A stretch of DNA of 64,000 bases, taken from contig CAVPOX010000015.1 of NCBI GenBank assembly GCA_963707075.1, positions 310,001 through 374,000 on the forward strand, read 5' to 3'. Shown here in pieces: positions 33,084 to 41,136 of this stretch. The translations under genes and the position numbers were made by a program. This DNA comes from CAXMQZ01 sp963707075 (GTDB lineage: Bacteria; Acidobacteriota; Thermoanaerobaculia; Multivoradales; JAHEKO01). A model generated the notes under the pieces. That model did no database searches and was not told the origin of the DNA. It saw only the letters and a program-made list of their open reading frames with translations. The first letter of the stretch is position 1, and each line of letters begins with the position of its first letter.

Positions 33084-34919
33084 TCACTCCTTCCAGCGAA
33101 GCCTCAGCCTGTTCTCCTTGGGCTCCGCAATGACTCGAAGTGTCCGCTTCTTGCCGTTTGTGTAACGACTCCGAATCGAGCTGACAGCTTCCAGTCCACG
33201 ATCGGGATCTCGCAGACTGATCTCCAACGTGTGAGTTCCAGGTGCGACCGGCACAACGGCCTGTGTCTCGTATCCAGACCACCTCTGGCGCCTTCCGGCG
33301 ACCCGTTCCAGGTCCTGGCTCCAGACCCGTACTCCATCGAGTCGGATGGACAGGAATGCCGATCCGCCCTTGTGTTTGTAGAGGATGGTTACCGGCGTAA
33401 GCATTACGGCGGGTGGAGGAGGGGACTCGAGCGGTGCCTCCAGAATCGGGAGGGGAGTGTCGTCTCTTGGAACCGAGGAGGAGTCAGATGGCGGTGACGC
33501 GTCAAGGGACGCTTCGGCCTGCGGAGTCACACTCGGAGTCGTGTCCGGAATGGTCGGCAACCGATCTGGCTCGATTCTGACGGCTTTGGGCGTCTTGTCT
33601 CTCGCCTTTTGCTGCCGGTTCTGAATCTCGTCCTGAGCCGGAACTTCTTCCGGACTTGGGTCGTCGGCTAGCAGTGCCATGTCCGCGATCGACTGATCGG
33701 ATGCGGCAGGACCAGGAGGGCTCTCCTCCTTCACCGGGGACATATCCGGCACATGCGCTGTCAATTCCGCAGGGGGGGTCTGATTCAGACGAAAGACCGC
33801 ACTGACGCCAAGTGCCGTCAGGGCGAGAGCCAGGGCCGCGATGAACGAGAGACGTGGAGCCCGGCTCGAGGGTCGGTCGGTCTCTCTTCCCATCTCGTGC
33901 GCTCCCGTTGATCCGCGGACCGGGTGACGCAATGTGTTGTCGATGTGTACTGCATGGGTATTCGTTGGCTTGGCAGGATCTCTGCCTGTACACGCCGCGA
34001 GATTGGGGACGGTGTCGGAAGGTGACTTGGGAAGGCCGCGCGGGCTCTTCGCCCGAAAGTCGTTCTGTGGGTCGGATCCGAGTTGTACGCGGATCTGATC
34101 CAGAGCCAAAGCGAACTCAGACCCATCCTGAAATCTGTTGTTGGGGTCTTTCTGCAGCGACCGCTCGACAGTCGCAGCAAGTTGGATGAGTGCAGGCGTA
34201 GGAGGAAGCTGCAAAGGGCGAGGGTCGACATTGAGAATCTTGTAGACAACCTGGACCAGTGACTCTCCGCCGAAGGGCGTTGTGCCCGCAATACATTGGT
34301 AGAGGACTGCCCCGAGCGAGAAGAGATCCGATCTGCCATCGAGCGGATCGTCCTTGACCTGCTCGGGAGACATGTAGGCGGGGGTTCCCAGAACCTGCCC
34401 TGAAACAGTGTGGGTCTCCGAGACGATCTTGGCCACACCGAAGTCCGAGACTTTGGCGGTTCCGTCGCTGCTGATCAGGATGTTCGAAGGTTTGATGTCT
34501 CGGTGGATACGCCCAGCGCGATGGGCGTAGTCGAGGGCGCGTGCGACCTGGCTGAGTATCTCCAGAGTTCGCGATCCCGAAAGGCGCGCGCCCTCCTCCA
34601 GGAGATTGCGCAGGGATCTGCCCTGCACCCACTCCATAGCGATGTACGGAATCCTCAGGTTGGGGTCGGTATCCGCATCGTAGACTCTAACGATGCCGGG
34701 GTGAGAGAGCTTGCCGGCCGCCCGAGCCTCGAGCAGGAACCTTCGCTCCAGCTCACTCTGCTCTCGACTGTCGAGGCTGAAGCCCTGCAGTACCACCTTC
34801 AGTGCTACTTTGCGATCGAGGTTGGGGTCGTGGGCCAAGTAGACGCGGCTCATCGATCCCGCACCAAGATCACCGACGATTTCGTAGCGCCCGACAGTTT
34901 CGAGGACTTCCGCCTGCAA
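33084..34919 (-). CDS. PknB-type transmembrane Ser/Thr protein kinase
   Basis: The kinase domain has glycine-rich loop GDLGAGSMSRVYLA, catalytic-lysine segment VALKVV, catalytic loop HRDIKPSNILI, DFG in KVSDFGVAK and APE-like YMSPEQ. A long, Pro/Ser-rich juxtamembrane linker, a membrane helix (FIAALALALTALGVSAVF) and an extracytoplasmic C-terminal domain (about 100 residues, beta-rich, ending RLRLRWKE) follow. TTG at 34919 is chosen because GGAG sits 6 bases upstream and the kinase domain starts about 10 residues later; the frame opens further to TTG 35063, but that extension has no ribosome-binding site and is Pro/Ser-rich. The next gene encodes an FHA protein. Confidence 0.88.
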   Translation of the reverse strand: MQAEVLETVGRYEIVGDLGAGSMSRVYLAHDPNLDRKVALKVVLQGFSLDSREQSELERRFLLEARAAGKLSHPGIVRVYDADTDPNLRIPYIAMEWVQGRSLRNLLEEGARLSGSRTLEILSQVARALDYAHRAGRIHRDIKPSNILISSDGTAKVSDFGVAKIVSETHTVSGQVLGTPAYMSPEQVKDDPLDGRSDLFSLGAVLYQCIAGTTPFGGESLVQVVYKILNVDPRPLQLPPTPALIQLAATVERSLQKDPNNRFQDGSEFALALDQIRVQLGSDPQNDFRAKSPRGLPKSPSDTVPNLAACTGRDPAKPTNTHAVHIDNTLRHPVRGSTGAHEMGRETDRPSSRAPRLSFIAALALALTALGVSAVFRLNQTPPAELTAHVPDMSPVKEESPPGPAASDQSIADMALLADDPSPEEVPAQDEIQNRQQKARDKTPKAVRIEPDRLPTIPDTTPSVTPQAEASLDASPPSDSSSVPRDDTPLPILEAPLESPPPPAVMLTPVTILYKHKGGSAFLSIRLDGVRVWSQDLERVAGRRQRWSGYETQAVVPVAPGTHTLEISLRDPDRGLEAVSSIRSRYTNGKKRTLRVIAEPKENRLRLRWKE

Positions 34920-35126
34920 GATAAGCTCCAGATCTCGACCAGGGCGACCGAAGCCCGGAGGCCCGATGTCGCGCCTGCTGAATCGATTCACACTCGTGAT
35001 CAACGGTAGGTGTGAGGGGGGAGAGGTGACAAGGGAATTCGCAACAGTTGGACGTTCCGTCAAGCGTGAAGTGAAACAATTGTCCCCAACTGCGGGTACT
35101 GATCGACAGTGAGGATGGAGTTGCCT

Positions 35127-36761
35127 GTGAGGCGAGGCCTGCTATTGATTCTGTGGTTGGCTTTGAACACTCCTGGCGAAGCCCGGGAGAGGTTGTCGCT
35201 GCGGCATGAATCGATAGCTTTGCCAGGAGCCCCCACCGTGGTGCTGGCGACGGATCTCGATCGAGACGGTCAACAGGATCTGGTCGTGGCTGTGGCCTAT
35301 ACCGAGTGGGACCAGATCGGCATCGACGAATGGACCGAGATGCGGGGAGTGAACGGCCTGGTGATGGTGATGACGGTTGTTCCGGTAGTCATGGATCGAC
35401 GGGAAGTGCGGATCTATCTGGGGCGCCGAGACGGGGGCTACGATGGCAATGTTCCGGCATTGCCGATAGACCTCTCGGTTCTTTCCCTCGATCACGGTCC
35501 CCCCGGGGCCCCCGTGATCCTCGTCACCGATGAAGGACTCGCAGCGCTCCGCTTCGAGGGAGTCGGAGCCGAACGTCAATTGGCGATCGAGCCACTGATC
35601 GCGAATCCGCCGGTTCTGGCAAGGAGCGGCACCTTGATCCCTCACCTCGGTCTCAGTCACGACATCGATTCCGACGGGCGACTGGATTTGCTGTTTCCGG
35701 TGAACCGGGGACTCGACGTCTACCTCGCGTCGCAGCTTCTGGATGGGGGTGAGGCGACCGATCGGGTGACGCTCCCGGGCGATCGGACCCAGGAGATCGA
35801 GAGACTGCGGCGGTACTATCCACTGCCAGTCGTACGGGATATCAACGGGGACAAGCTGCCGGACCTGCTCTTCCCTGACCGGCGCCGGGGGTGGGAGCGG
35901 TTCGAGGTTCTGATCAATCGAGGCGAGGGGCGCTTCGGTGAGGCTTTCTCGCCTTTCGATGAAGATCAGGAGCCTCGCGAACCAGCGGCTGAGGCGGACT
36001 TTCCCGTGGTGCACTTCGGGGATCTGGACGGAGATGGCGTTGCCGAGTACGTTACCGAAGAAGGTCTCGAAGATGAGGACGCGGGGTGGCGAAAAGAGAT
36101 CAAGCAGGCGAAGCGCCCCCCACGTCGGTATCGGCTCCATCGCAGCGAGACAGACCTGACGCGGCGCGTAGAGCCCTATCAGACCTTCCAGACTCTCGGC
36201 TATGGCCTCGATCTGAGCGATTCGGACATCAAGATCCCAGGCGGCTTTCAAGACCTCGATGGTGATGGACTCCAGGACCTGATTACGCTGACCCTGGATT
36301 TTTCCCTGCTTCAGGCAGTTCGGATGATGACGACCCAACGCATCGGTCTGGGTCTGGACTTCCATGTCTACTGCCAGGAGGAGGAGGGTCGATTTCGCGA
36401 GGTACAGGGGATGGACCTTTCCGGTAAGTTCAAGATCGACCTGAAGAACCTGCAGCTGGGGCAGCTCTCCCAGTTCGAGGGAGACTTCGACGGTGATGGT
36501 CGAATAGACTTTCTACAGGTGGGCCGAGGTCGGACTGTCACGATACATCGGGGACAGGATGGCTGCCGGTATCCTTCGCAGCCCGACCTGACCATCAGGC
36601 TGACCGCACCGCCTGTTGATCTCAGCCTCGTCCAGGTTCAGGATCTCAATGCCGATGGCCTGTCGGATTTGATGATCATTCAACCGGAGGCCGAGCCAGA
36701 GCCAGGAGTATCGCCGCCAGTGCACCTCGAGCTCTACTTGAGCGGAGAGATCACGCCGTGA
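35127..36761 (+). CDS. secreted FG-GAP/VCBS repeat protein
   Basis: This protein of about 544 residues has a signal peptide (VRRGLLLILWLALNTPGEA) and at least six calcium-binding-type FG-GAP/VCBS repeats with DxDxDG-like loops, such as ATDLDRDGQQDLVV, DIDSDGRLDLLFP, DINGDKLPDLLFP, DLDGDGVAEYV, DLDGDGLQDLI and DFDGDGRIDFLQ. It likely forms a calcium-stabilised propeller at or outside the outer membrane. GTG at 35127 is preferred since GGATGGAG lies 6 bases upstream; GTG 35109 and ATG 35115 are in-frame alternatives. It is divergent from the kinase gene and overlaps the next gene by 4 bases. Confidence 0.83.
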   Translation: MRRGLLLILWLALNTPGEARERLSLRHESIALPGAPTVVLATDLDRDGQQDLVVAVAYTEWDQIGIDEWTEMRGVNGLVMVMTVVPVVMDRREVRIYLGRRDGGYDGNVPALPIDLSVLSLDHGPPGAPVILVTDEGLAALRFEGVGAERQLAIEPLIANPPVLARSGTLIPHLGLSHDIDSDGRLDLLFPVNRGLDVYLASQLLDGGEATDRVTLPGDRTQEIERLRRYYPLPVVRDINGDKLPDLLFPDRRRGWERFEVLINRGEGRFGEAFSPFDEDQEPREPAAEADFPVVHFGDLDGDGVAEYVTEEGLEDEDAGWRKEIKQAKRPPRRYRLHRSETDLTRRVEPYQTFQTLGYGLDLSDSDIKIPGGFQDLDGDGLQDLITLTLDFSLLQAVRMMTTQRIGLGLDFHVYCQEEEGRFREVQGMDLSGKFKIDLKNLQLGQLSQFEGDFDGDGRIDFLQVGRGRTVTIHRGQDGCRYPSQPDLTIRLTAPPVDLSLVQVQDLNADGLSDLMIIQPEAEPEPGVSPPVHLELYLSGEITP

Positions 36762-38182
36762 AAGGGCAGAGGATGTCGTGGGTGATCCTGCTGGTTCTGG
36801 CGAGCGCGATTCCAACGAGGGCCGAAGAAGAGGTGTACCCGCCAGAACCCATCGGTGCCTCGATCACTGAGCGGGATGGCGTGACCTTGCATGAGGCGAT
36901 CCTGCCAGGTGATCTGATCGACTGGACCCGCATCTCGGGTGCCGGGGGACAGGCGAGCATGGCGCTGCTCTCCGCGTCCGAGCAGAAGGACGCGAGCGCG
37001 AGCTCATCGGCGAGGCAAGTCTGGCTGTGGTCTCCAGGAGGTTACGGAGCGCTTTCGCAGGTGGGCGGTCCACTGACAGAAGCCGCAACTCACGTGATGA
37101 CGCTACCAGGCGAAAAGGCCCCTGAGGAAAGAATTCTGGTCACGTCAGGTCCCAGTCTGCTGGCTCTCGGAGCTCTTGGCGAGTGGGTCGAGGTTTTTAC
37201 TCACGATTTCGATCTCTTCCCTGTCCGTGACCGGCGGGGTGGTCCGCCGGGAGGGGAGCTCTTGTTGTTGAGAAGTCTGGGGGGGGTGCAGGCCCTGAGG
37301 ATCGACCCGGGCGGCGAAGCTCTGCTTACTTCCTGGGAGCTGGGTCTGCCTCTGGCCGTCGACAGGGAGTGGGGGGGACTGCGATTGGAAACGCCTCCGG
37401 TGAGCGTCAGCAGTTTTCAGGCGGACAGACCGTTGCAGTTGATCGTCGGCCCGGAGGTGCAGGGCATGAGGCGCATTCGAAGCACCCTGATCGAGGTCGA
37501 CGGGATGGGTGCACCAGAGCTGGCCGAAACCTGGAACATGTTTTCCAGTCTGGAGGAGGTCGAGGAGAGTTGGTACGTCGAGTACGAGGGTGCACCAGCG
37601 CTCATCGTGACGACCCAGCTGGCAGACAAACATGGCGTCTTCGAGAAGAAGAAGCTGCGATTGTTCTCGCTGACTGCCGACCGGACTCGGGCAGGTAGCG
37701 GTCCCCTGCTGCAGACCATGACCCGCACGCGAAACTGGTACGGAACTTGTGCAGGGATCGCCGACGTCAATGGAGACGCCCTGGATGACGTGGTTTCCGC
37801 TCAGCCCAAGGGTCTTGGAGCCGGAAGCCTCTGGGTAGAAGCGTATCTGGGATCGGGGGACGGGGGGTTCGCAAGTAAACCTCGTGGTTCGGAAATCGAA
37901 GTGGAGGAGGGGGAGGTTTGCTCTCTCGAATTCGATGTGACGGGAGATCCGAAGGTGGACCTCGTGGTCATTGAAGGCGATTCGGTGCTGGTATTTCCGC
38001 TCGTCGTTTCAAGTGAAGCCAAAGCGGTGGTCGGTCCTGAACCCCTCTTCAGGATTTCCTTCGAGACCCTGACTGGTCGGCCTCGTCTCTTCGATCCTCT
38101 GGATCATCACCCTTCCAGACTCGTCGTTCAGGGTCGAACGAAAGGAAAGAGGCAATCTGTCAGGCTGATTCAGTTTCCTTAG
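36758..38182 (+). CDS. secreted FG-GAP-related protein, unknown function
   Basis: This 474-residue protein has a signal peptide (MSWVILLVLASAIPTRA within the N-terminal 25 residues). The body is beta-rich with one clear FG-GAP-like loop, GIADVNGDALDDVVSA (about residue 335), and degenerate repeats elsewhere. The GTG start overlaps the stop of the preceding FG-GAP gene (GTGA) and has GGAGA 8 bases upstream, so the two are coupled and the products may form a complex. No enzymatic motif was recognised. Confidence 0.75.
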   Translation: MKGQRMSWVILLVLASAIPTRAEEEVYPPEPIGASITERDGVTLHEAILPGDLIDWTRISGAGGQASMALLSASEQKDASASSSARQVWLWSPGGYGALSQVGGPLTEAATHVMTLPGEKAPEERILVTSGPSLLALGALGEWVEVFTHDFDLFPVRDRRGGPPGGELLLLRSLGGVQALRIDPGGEALLTSWELGLPLAVDREWGGLRLETPPVSVSSFQADRPLQLIVGPEVQGMRRIRSTLIEVDGMGAPELAETWNMFSSLEEVEESWYVEYEGAPALIVTTQLADKHGVFEKKKLRLFSLTADRTRAGSGPLLQTMTRTRNWYGTCAGIADVNGDALDDVVSAQPKGLGAGSLWVEAYLGSGDGGFASKPRGSEIEVEEGEVCSLEFDVTGDPKVDLVVIEGDSVLVFPLVVSSEAKAVVGPEPLFRISFETLTGRPRLFDPLDHHPSRLVVQGRTKGKRQSVRLIQFP

Positions 38183-38231
38183 CGACAAGCTCGGTGCCAA
38201 CTCTCAGTGACCGTGACTCTCGAGGCAATGA

Positions 38232-38265
38232 GTGGCCGTCTCCCTCTGAGGGAGAGCTGAGCCAC
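38232..38265 (+). terminator. possible hairpin after the FG-GAP operon
   Basis: GTGGC pairs with GCCAC around an inner perfect hairpin TCTCCCT-CTG-AGGGAGA, about 50 bases after the stop at 38182. There is no T-run, so termination is uncertain. Confidence 0.3.
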
Positions 38266-38282
38266 CTTCTGGGGCCGGGTGC

Positions 38283-38317
38283 AAAACAGCCCGAGAGCTG
38301 TTCGCGCTCTCGGGCTG
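38283..38317 (-). terminator. Rho-independent terminator of the bactofilin/OmpA operon
   Basis: A perfect 12-bp stem CAGCCCGAGAGC / GCTCTCGGGCTG with a seven-base loop is followed on the minus strand by TTTT. It lies 37 bases after the OmpA-family gene stop at 38354. The strong stem and T-run in this orientation fit termination of the minus-strand operon. Confidence 0.75.
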
Positions 38318-38353
38318 TCGGCATCACCTGGCGCTCTGCAGAGGAGCTTTCGA

Positions 38354-38977
38354 CTACTGCAGCACAACGATCGTCACTCGGCGATTGACCGCACGCCCTT
38401 CTGGCGTCGAGTTGTCGGCAATCGGCGCGGTGAGGCCGTACGAGATGATCGACATCCGGTGAAGAGGGATGCCCTGTGTGCTCAGATAACGCCGAACGGC
38501 TTCGGCACGTTTCTGGCCCAGCTGGTAGTTGTACTCCTCAGTGCCGACGGAGTCGGTATGGCCCTGAATCTCGATGAAGATGTTCTGATCGCGTGACTTG
38601 AGATCTTCGACGAATATATCCAGAGCTTGAGTCGCCGTTGGGGTGAGCTCCGCTTCGTTGAAGCCGAACTTCACCTGGTCGTCTGAGAACACTGTCTCAT
38701 AGAGAAACTTGCCCTCGGCGAGTTGGCCGGCTGCGATGGCTCGCTCCAGAGCTTCCTGGGCGGTCCGGGAGATTTCTCCCATGCCTTCCTCTTGCTGATC
38801 GAGTCGGCTCTGATTCTGCTCGACCTGAGTCTCGATACCATCCATGCGCTGGCTCGTCGTCGCATCGAGACCGGCCACCTCCTTGGAGACGTATTTCTTC
38901 GAGGCGCAGCCATGGAGCATCATGCCAAACACCAGGAGGGCTGTGAACGCGAAAGCTCTTTTGGGTTTGATCTTCAT
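38354..38977 (-). CDS. OmpA/Pal-family peptidoglycan-binding lipoprotein
   Basis: This 207-residue lipoprotein has lipobox MLHGC, a short helical coiled-coil region (about 35-85) and a C-terminal OmpA domain. The peptidoglycan-binding signature is IEIQGHTDSVGTEEYNYQLG followed by QKRAEAVRRYL and GRAVNRRV. It should tether the outer membrane to peptidoglycan. ATG at 38977 is chosen because the lipoprotein signal begins there and GGGAGAACACAGG lies upstream. It is the second gene of an operon with a bactofilin, ending at a clear terminator, and is probably under sigma-54 control. Confidence 0.92.
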   Translation of the reverse strand: MKIKPKRAFAFTALLVFGMMLHGCASKKYVSKEVAGLDATTSQRMDGIETQVEQNQSRLDQQEEGMGEISRTAQEALERAIAAGQLAEGKFLYETVFSDDQVKFGFNEAELTPTATQALDIFVEDLKSRDQNIFIEIQGHTDSVGTEEYNYQLGQKRAEAVRRYLSTQGIPLHRMSIISYGLTAPIADNSTPEGRAVNRRVTIVVLQ

Positions 38978-38996
38978 CCTGTGTTCTCCCGACGAG

Positions 38997-39521
38997 TTAT
39001 CTTTGAGCCGGTGACCCGGGGGCAGAGGTTTTCTGCTGCTGCGGGGCGTCCGGCTTCTTCTGCGCAGGAACGGCGGGCTTGGGCTGCGGAGTGGACTCGG
39101 TCTGCTTGGGTTGCATGTCGATCGCACCATGAAACTGCGACCCGTCTTCCAGGCTCACTCGCGGTGCGACGGCGTTACCACTGACGTTGGCGGACTTACG
39201 GACCACGACGAGCTCTTCACCGTACAGGTTGCCGTGGACTTCTCCCTCGACGAAGATGCTCTTGCAATAGAGATCTGCGTCGACCTTGCCCCGCTTGCCA
39301 ACCGTGACCGCGTGGCGCTTGAAGGAAACCTCACCTTCGACGTGCCCTTCGATCAGGAGATCCTCTTCACCTGACAGACTACCCTTGATCTTGATGGAGG
39401 GCCCCAGAATCGCCTGTCGCTCGGCTCTGGGAGGGCTGGGGTTGGGACTGGGAGCAGGGGGCGGAGAGGGAGTTGGCTCGGGATTCGCCGACTGTGGTTC
39501 AGGCTGATTTTTATTCCACAC
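38997..39521 (-). CDS. bactofilin (polymer-forming cytoskeletal protein)
   Basis: This 174-residue protein has a Pro-rich N-terminal tail (about 8-32) and a bactofilin right-handed beta-helix core (about 38-125) with repeats such as IKGSLSGEEDLLIEGHVEGE, ADLYCKSIFVEGEVHGNL and SVSGNAV-type turns. A Pro/Gln/Lys-rich C-terminal tail follows. Bactofilins polymerise without nucleotide into membrane-associated scaffolds that organise cell-wall enzymes. The GTG start has AGGAGG 11 bases upstream. The gene is first in an operon with the OmpA lipoprotein and is preceded by a consensus sigma-54 promoter. Confidence 0.92.
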   Translation of the reverse strand: MWNKNQPEPQSANPEPTPSPPPAPSPNPSPPRAERQAILGPSIKIKGSLSGEEDLLIEGHVEGEVSFKRHAVTVGKRGKVDADLYCKSIFVEGEVHGNLYGEELVVVRKSANVSGNAVAPRVSLEDGSQFHGAIDMQPKQTESTPQPKPAVPAQKKPDAPQQQKTSAPGSPAQR

Positions 39522-39584
39522 GGTGCGCTGGTCCTCCTGTACTATCGAAAAGGTGAGGTTGCAAAGTCGAATCGAGAAATAGAG

Positions 39585-39599
39585 GCAACCAGCGTGCCA
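39585..39599 (-). promoter_or_regulatory. sigma-54 (-24/-12) promoter of the bactofilin/OmpA operon
   Basis: On the minus strand the sequence is TGGCACG-CTGG-TTGC, a full match to the TGGCACG-N4-TTGC consensus with GG and GC ten bases apart. The predicted start of transcription is near 39573, about 52 bases before the bactofilin GTG. Confidence 0.8.
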
Positions 39600-39660
39600 G
39601 CTTTGATCGGATCCACTAAAGCTCTTTCCTGCAACAACTTACCGTGCTCTGTTGAGCGGC

Positions 39661-39682
39661 CATATAGCCGGCAAGCTATATG
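39661..39682. promoter_or_regulatory. inverted repeat, candidate NtrC-type activator site
   Basis: CATATAGC, six bases, then GCTATATG form a perfect 8-6-8 inverted repeat. Its centre is about 98 bases upstream of the predicted sigma-54 start and about 90 bases before the ATG of the divergent NtrC-type regulator. Position and symmetry fit an enhancer-binding-protein site, possibly also used for autoregulation. Confidence 0.6.
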
Positions 39683-39762
39683 ACCGGGAAAATATACCTA
39701 AAAAGGGCTCGCTTCAGGCCTTATCCATAGGTAGACTGGGAAAAAATTCCCGAGTCAATTTG

Positions 39763-41136
39763 ATGACTGTCTCAAGCAAAACCATTCTCGTCGTCGACGA
39801 CGAAGCCGCAATGCGGGAAGTTCTGAGAGTCCGCCTGGAGAAGTGGGGATACCAGGTACTGACTGCTGAGGACGGTGCGGAAGCGAAACGAGTGGTCGAG
39901 TCCGCGCAGCCCGACATGGCGATCTCCGATGTTGTCCTTCCCGACATCTCCGGGCTCGATCTCCTCGAAACGCTGCAGATGGGGAACCAGGATCGCCCTG
40001 TTGTGCTGATCACGGCATACGGGACGGTCGATGCGGCAGTCGAGGCAATGAAACGGGGCGCGATCGACTTCCTTACCAAGCCTCTCGACTATGCCCAACT
40101 CAAGGCGACGCTGACCCGGGCAGAGACTCACTTGAAGGGGCGCTCCGAAGTCCGGATGCTCGAAGACACTCTGGCCCACGAGAAGGGCATGGGGTCACTC
40201 GTCGGCCGCTCCAGATCGATGCTGGAGGTTTATGAGGCCCTCAGAATCCTCGGGGTCAGTGATGCTCTGGCGATCATCACGGGAGACAGCGGTACGGGCA
40301 AGGAGTTGGCGGCACGTACGATCCACGACTGCAGCAATCGTCGGACCGGACCGTTTGTCGCGGTCAACACAGCTGCGATTGCGGAAGGCGTCATGGAGAG
40401 TGAGCTCTTCGGTCATGTCAAGGGTTCGTTCACTGGGGCTACCACGGACCGGCCGGGGTTCTTCGAGCTTGCAGACGGAGGGACCTTGTTTCTGGATGAG
40501 ATCTCGGAGATGCCTGCGCCCCTGCAGCCAAAGCTGTTGCGAGTGCTCGAGGACAGCAAGGTTCGAAGAGTCGGCGGCCAGGGCGAGACCTCGGTTGATG
40601 TGCGGGTGCTTGCTGCGACCAATAGAGATCCGGAGGAAGCCCTTGAGGAGGGCCGACTGAGAAGAGATCTCTACTATCGCCTGAGTGTTTTCACAGTTCG
40701 ACTCCCTTCCCTTCAGGAGAGGTTGGAGGATGTACCGCTGCTCGTGCAGCACTTCGTGGCCCTGTTCAACGAGAAGCACGGCACTCGGGTAGAGGGAATC
40801 TCAACTGAGGCGAAAGAGAGTCTGATGGGATACGAATGGCCGGGAAACGTGCGCGAGTTGCGCAACGTGATGGAACGGGCCGTCATCTTGTCGCGCGAGG
40901 GATGGGTGGAGCGGCATCACCTGCCTCCCTACCTGCGAGGTGTTGTCGAGGCTCAGGCCACGGGCCTCAGGTTGCCGGAGGATGTCACCGCGGCGGAGGC
41001 CGAGAAGCTCCTCATCCTGCACACCCTCGAACGGCTGGGTAACAACAAGACCCAGGCCGCACGGATACTTGGTGTCGATGTCAAGACCATTCGCAACAAG
41101 CTGCGGGCGTACGGTATGGGAGCGGGTCCTGAATGA
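39763..41136 (+). CDS. NtrC-family sigma-54-dependent response regulator
   Basis: This 457-residue regulator has a receiver domain (phospho-acceptor D56 in SDVVLPD). The AAA+ sigma-54 interaction domain has Walker A GDSGTGKE, loop GSFTGA (221-226), Walker B GGTLFLDEI and arginine-finger segment LRRDLYYRLSVF. A Fis-type helix-turn-helix at the C terminus (NNKTQAARILGVDVKTIRNK) completes it. The canonical GAFTGA loop has Ser for Ala at its second position. ATG 39763 is chosen since the receiver starts there; the frame runs upstream through the regulatory repeat. The stop overlaps the histidine kinase start (ATGA), so this is a coupled two-component pair. Confidence 0.93.
   Translation: MTVSSKTILVVDDEAAMREVLRVRLEKWGYQVLTAEDGAEAKRVVESAQPDMAISDVVLPDISGLDLLETLQMGNQDRPVVLITAYGTVDAAVEAMKRGAIDFLTKPLDYAQLKATLTRAETHLKGRSEVRMLEDTLAHEKGMGSLVGRSRSMLEVYEALRILGVSDALAIITGDSGTGKELAARTIHDCSNRRTGPFVAVNTAAIAEGVMESELFGHVKGSFTGATTDRPGFFELADGGTLFLDEISEMPAPLQPKLLRVLEDSKVRRVGGQGETSVDVRVLAATNRDPEEALEEGRLRRDLYYRLSVFTVRLPSLQERLEDVPLLVQHFVALFNEKHGTRVEGISTEAKESLMGYEWPGNVRELRNVMERAVILSREGWVERHHLPPYLRGVVEAQATGLRLPEDVTAAEAEKLLILHTLERLGNNKTQAARILGVDVKTIRNKLRAYGMGAGPE

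Noticed and set aside
35142..36365. Minus-strand open frame of 407 codons opposite the FG-GAP gene
   Set aside because: The plus-strand repeats with acidic calcium loops are unmistakable; the antisense frame simply mirrors their regular codon pattern.
38184..38199. Possible sigma-54 site TGGCACC-GAGC-TTGT on the minus strand
   Set aside because: The essential GC of the -12 element is GT, and the site points away from any suitably placed gene, beyond the OmpA terminator.
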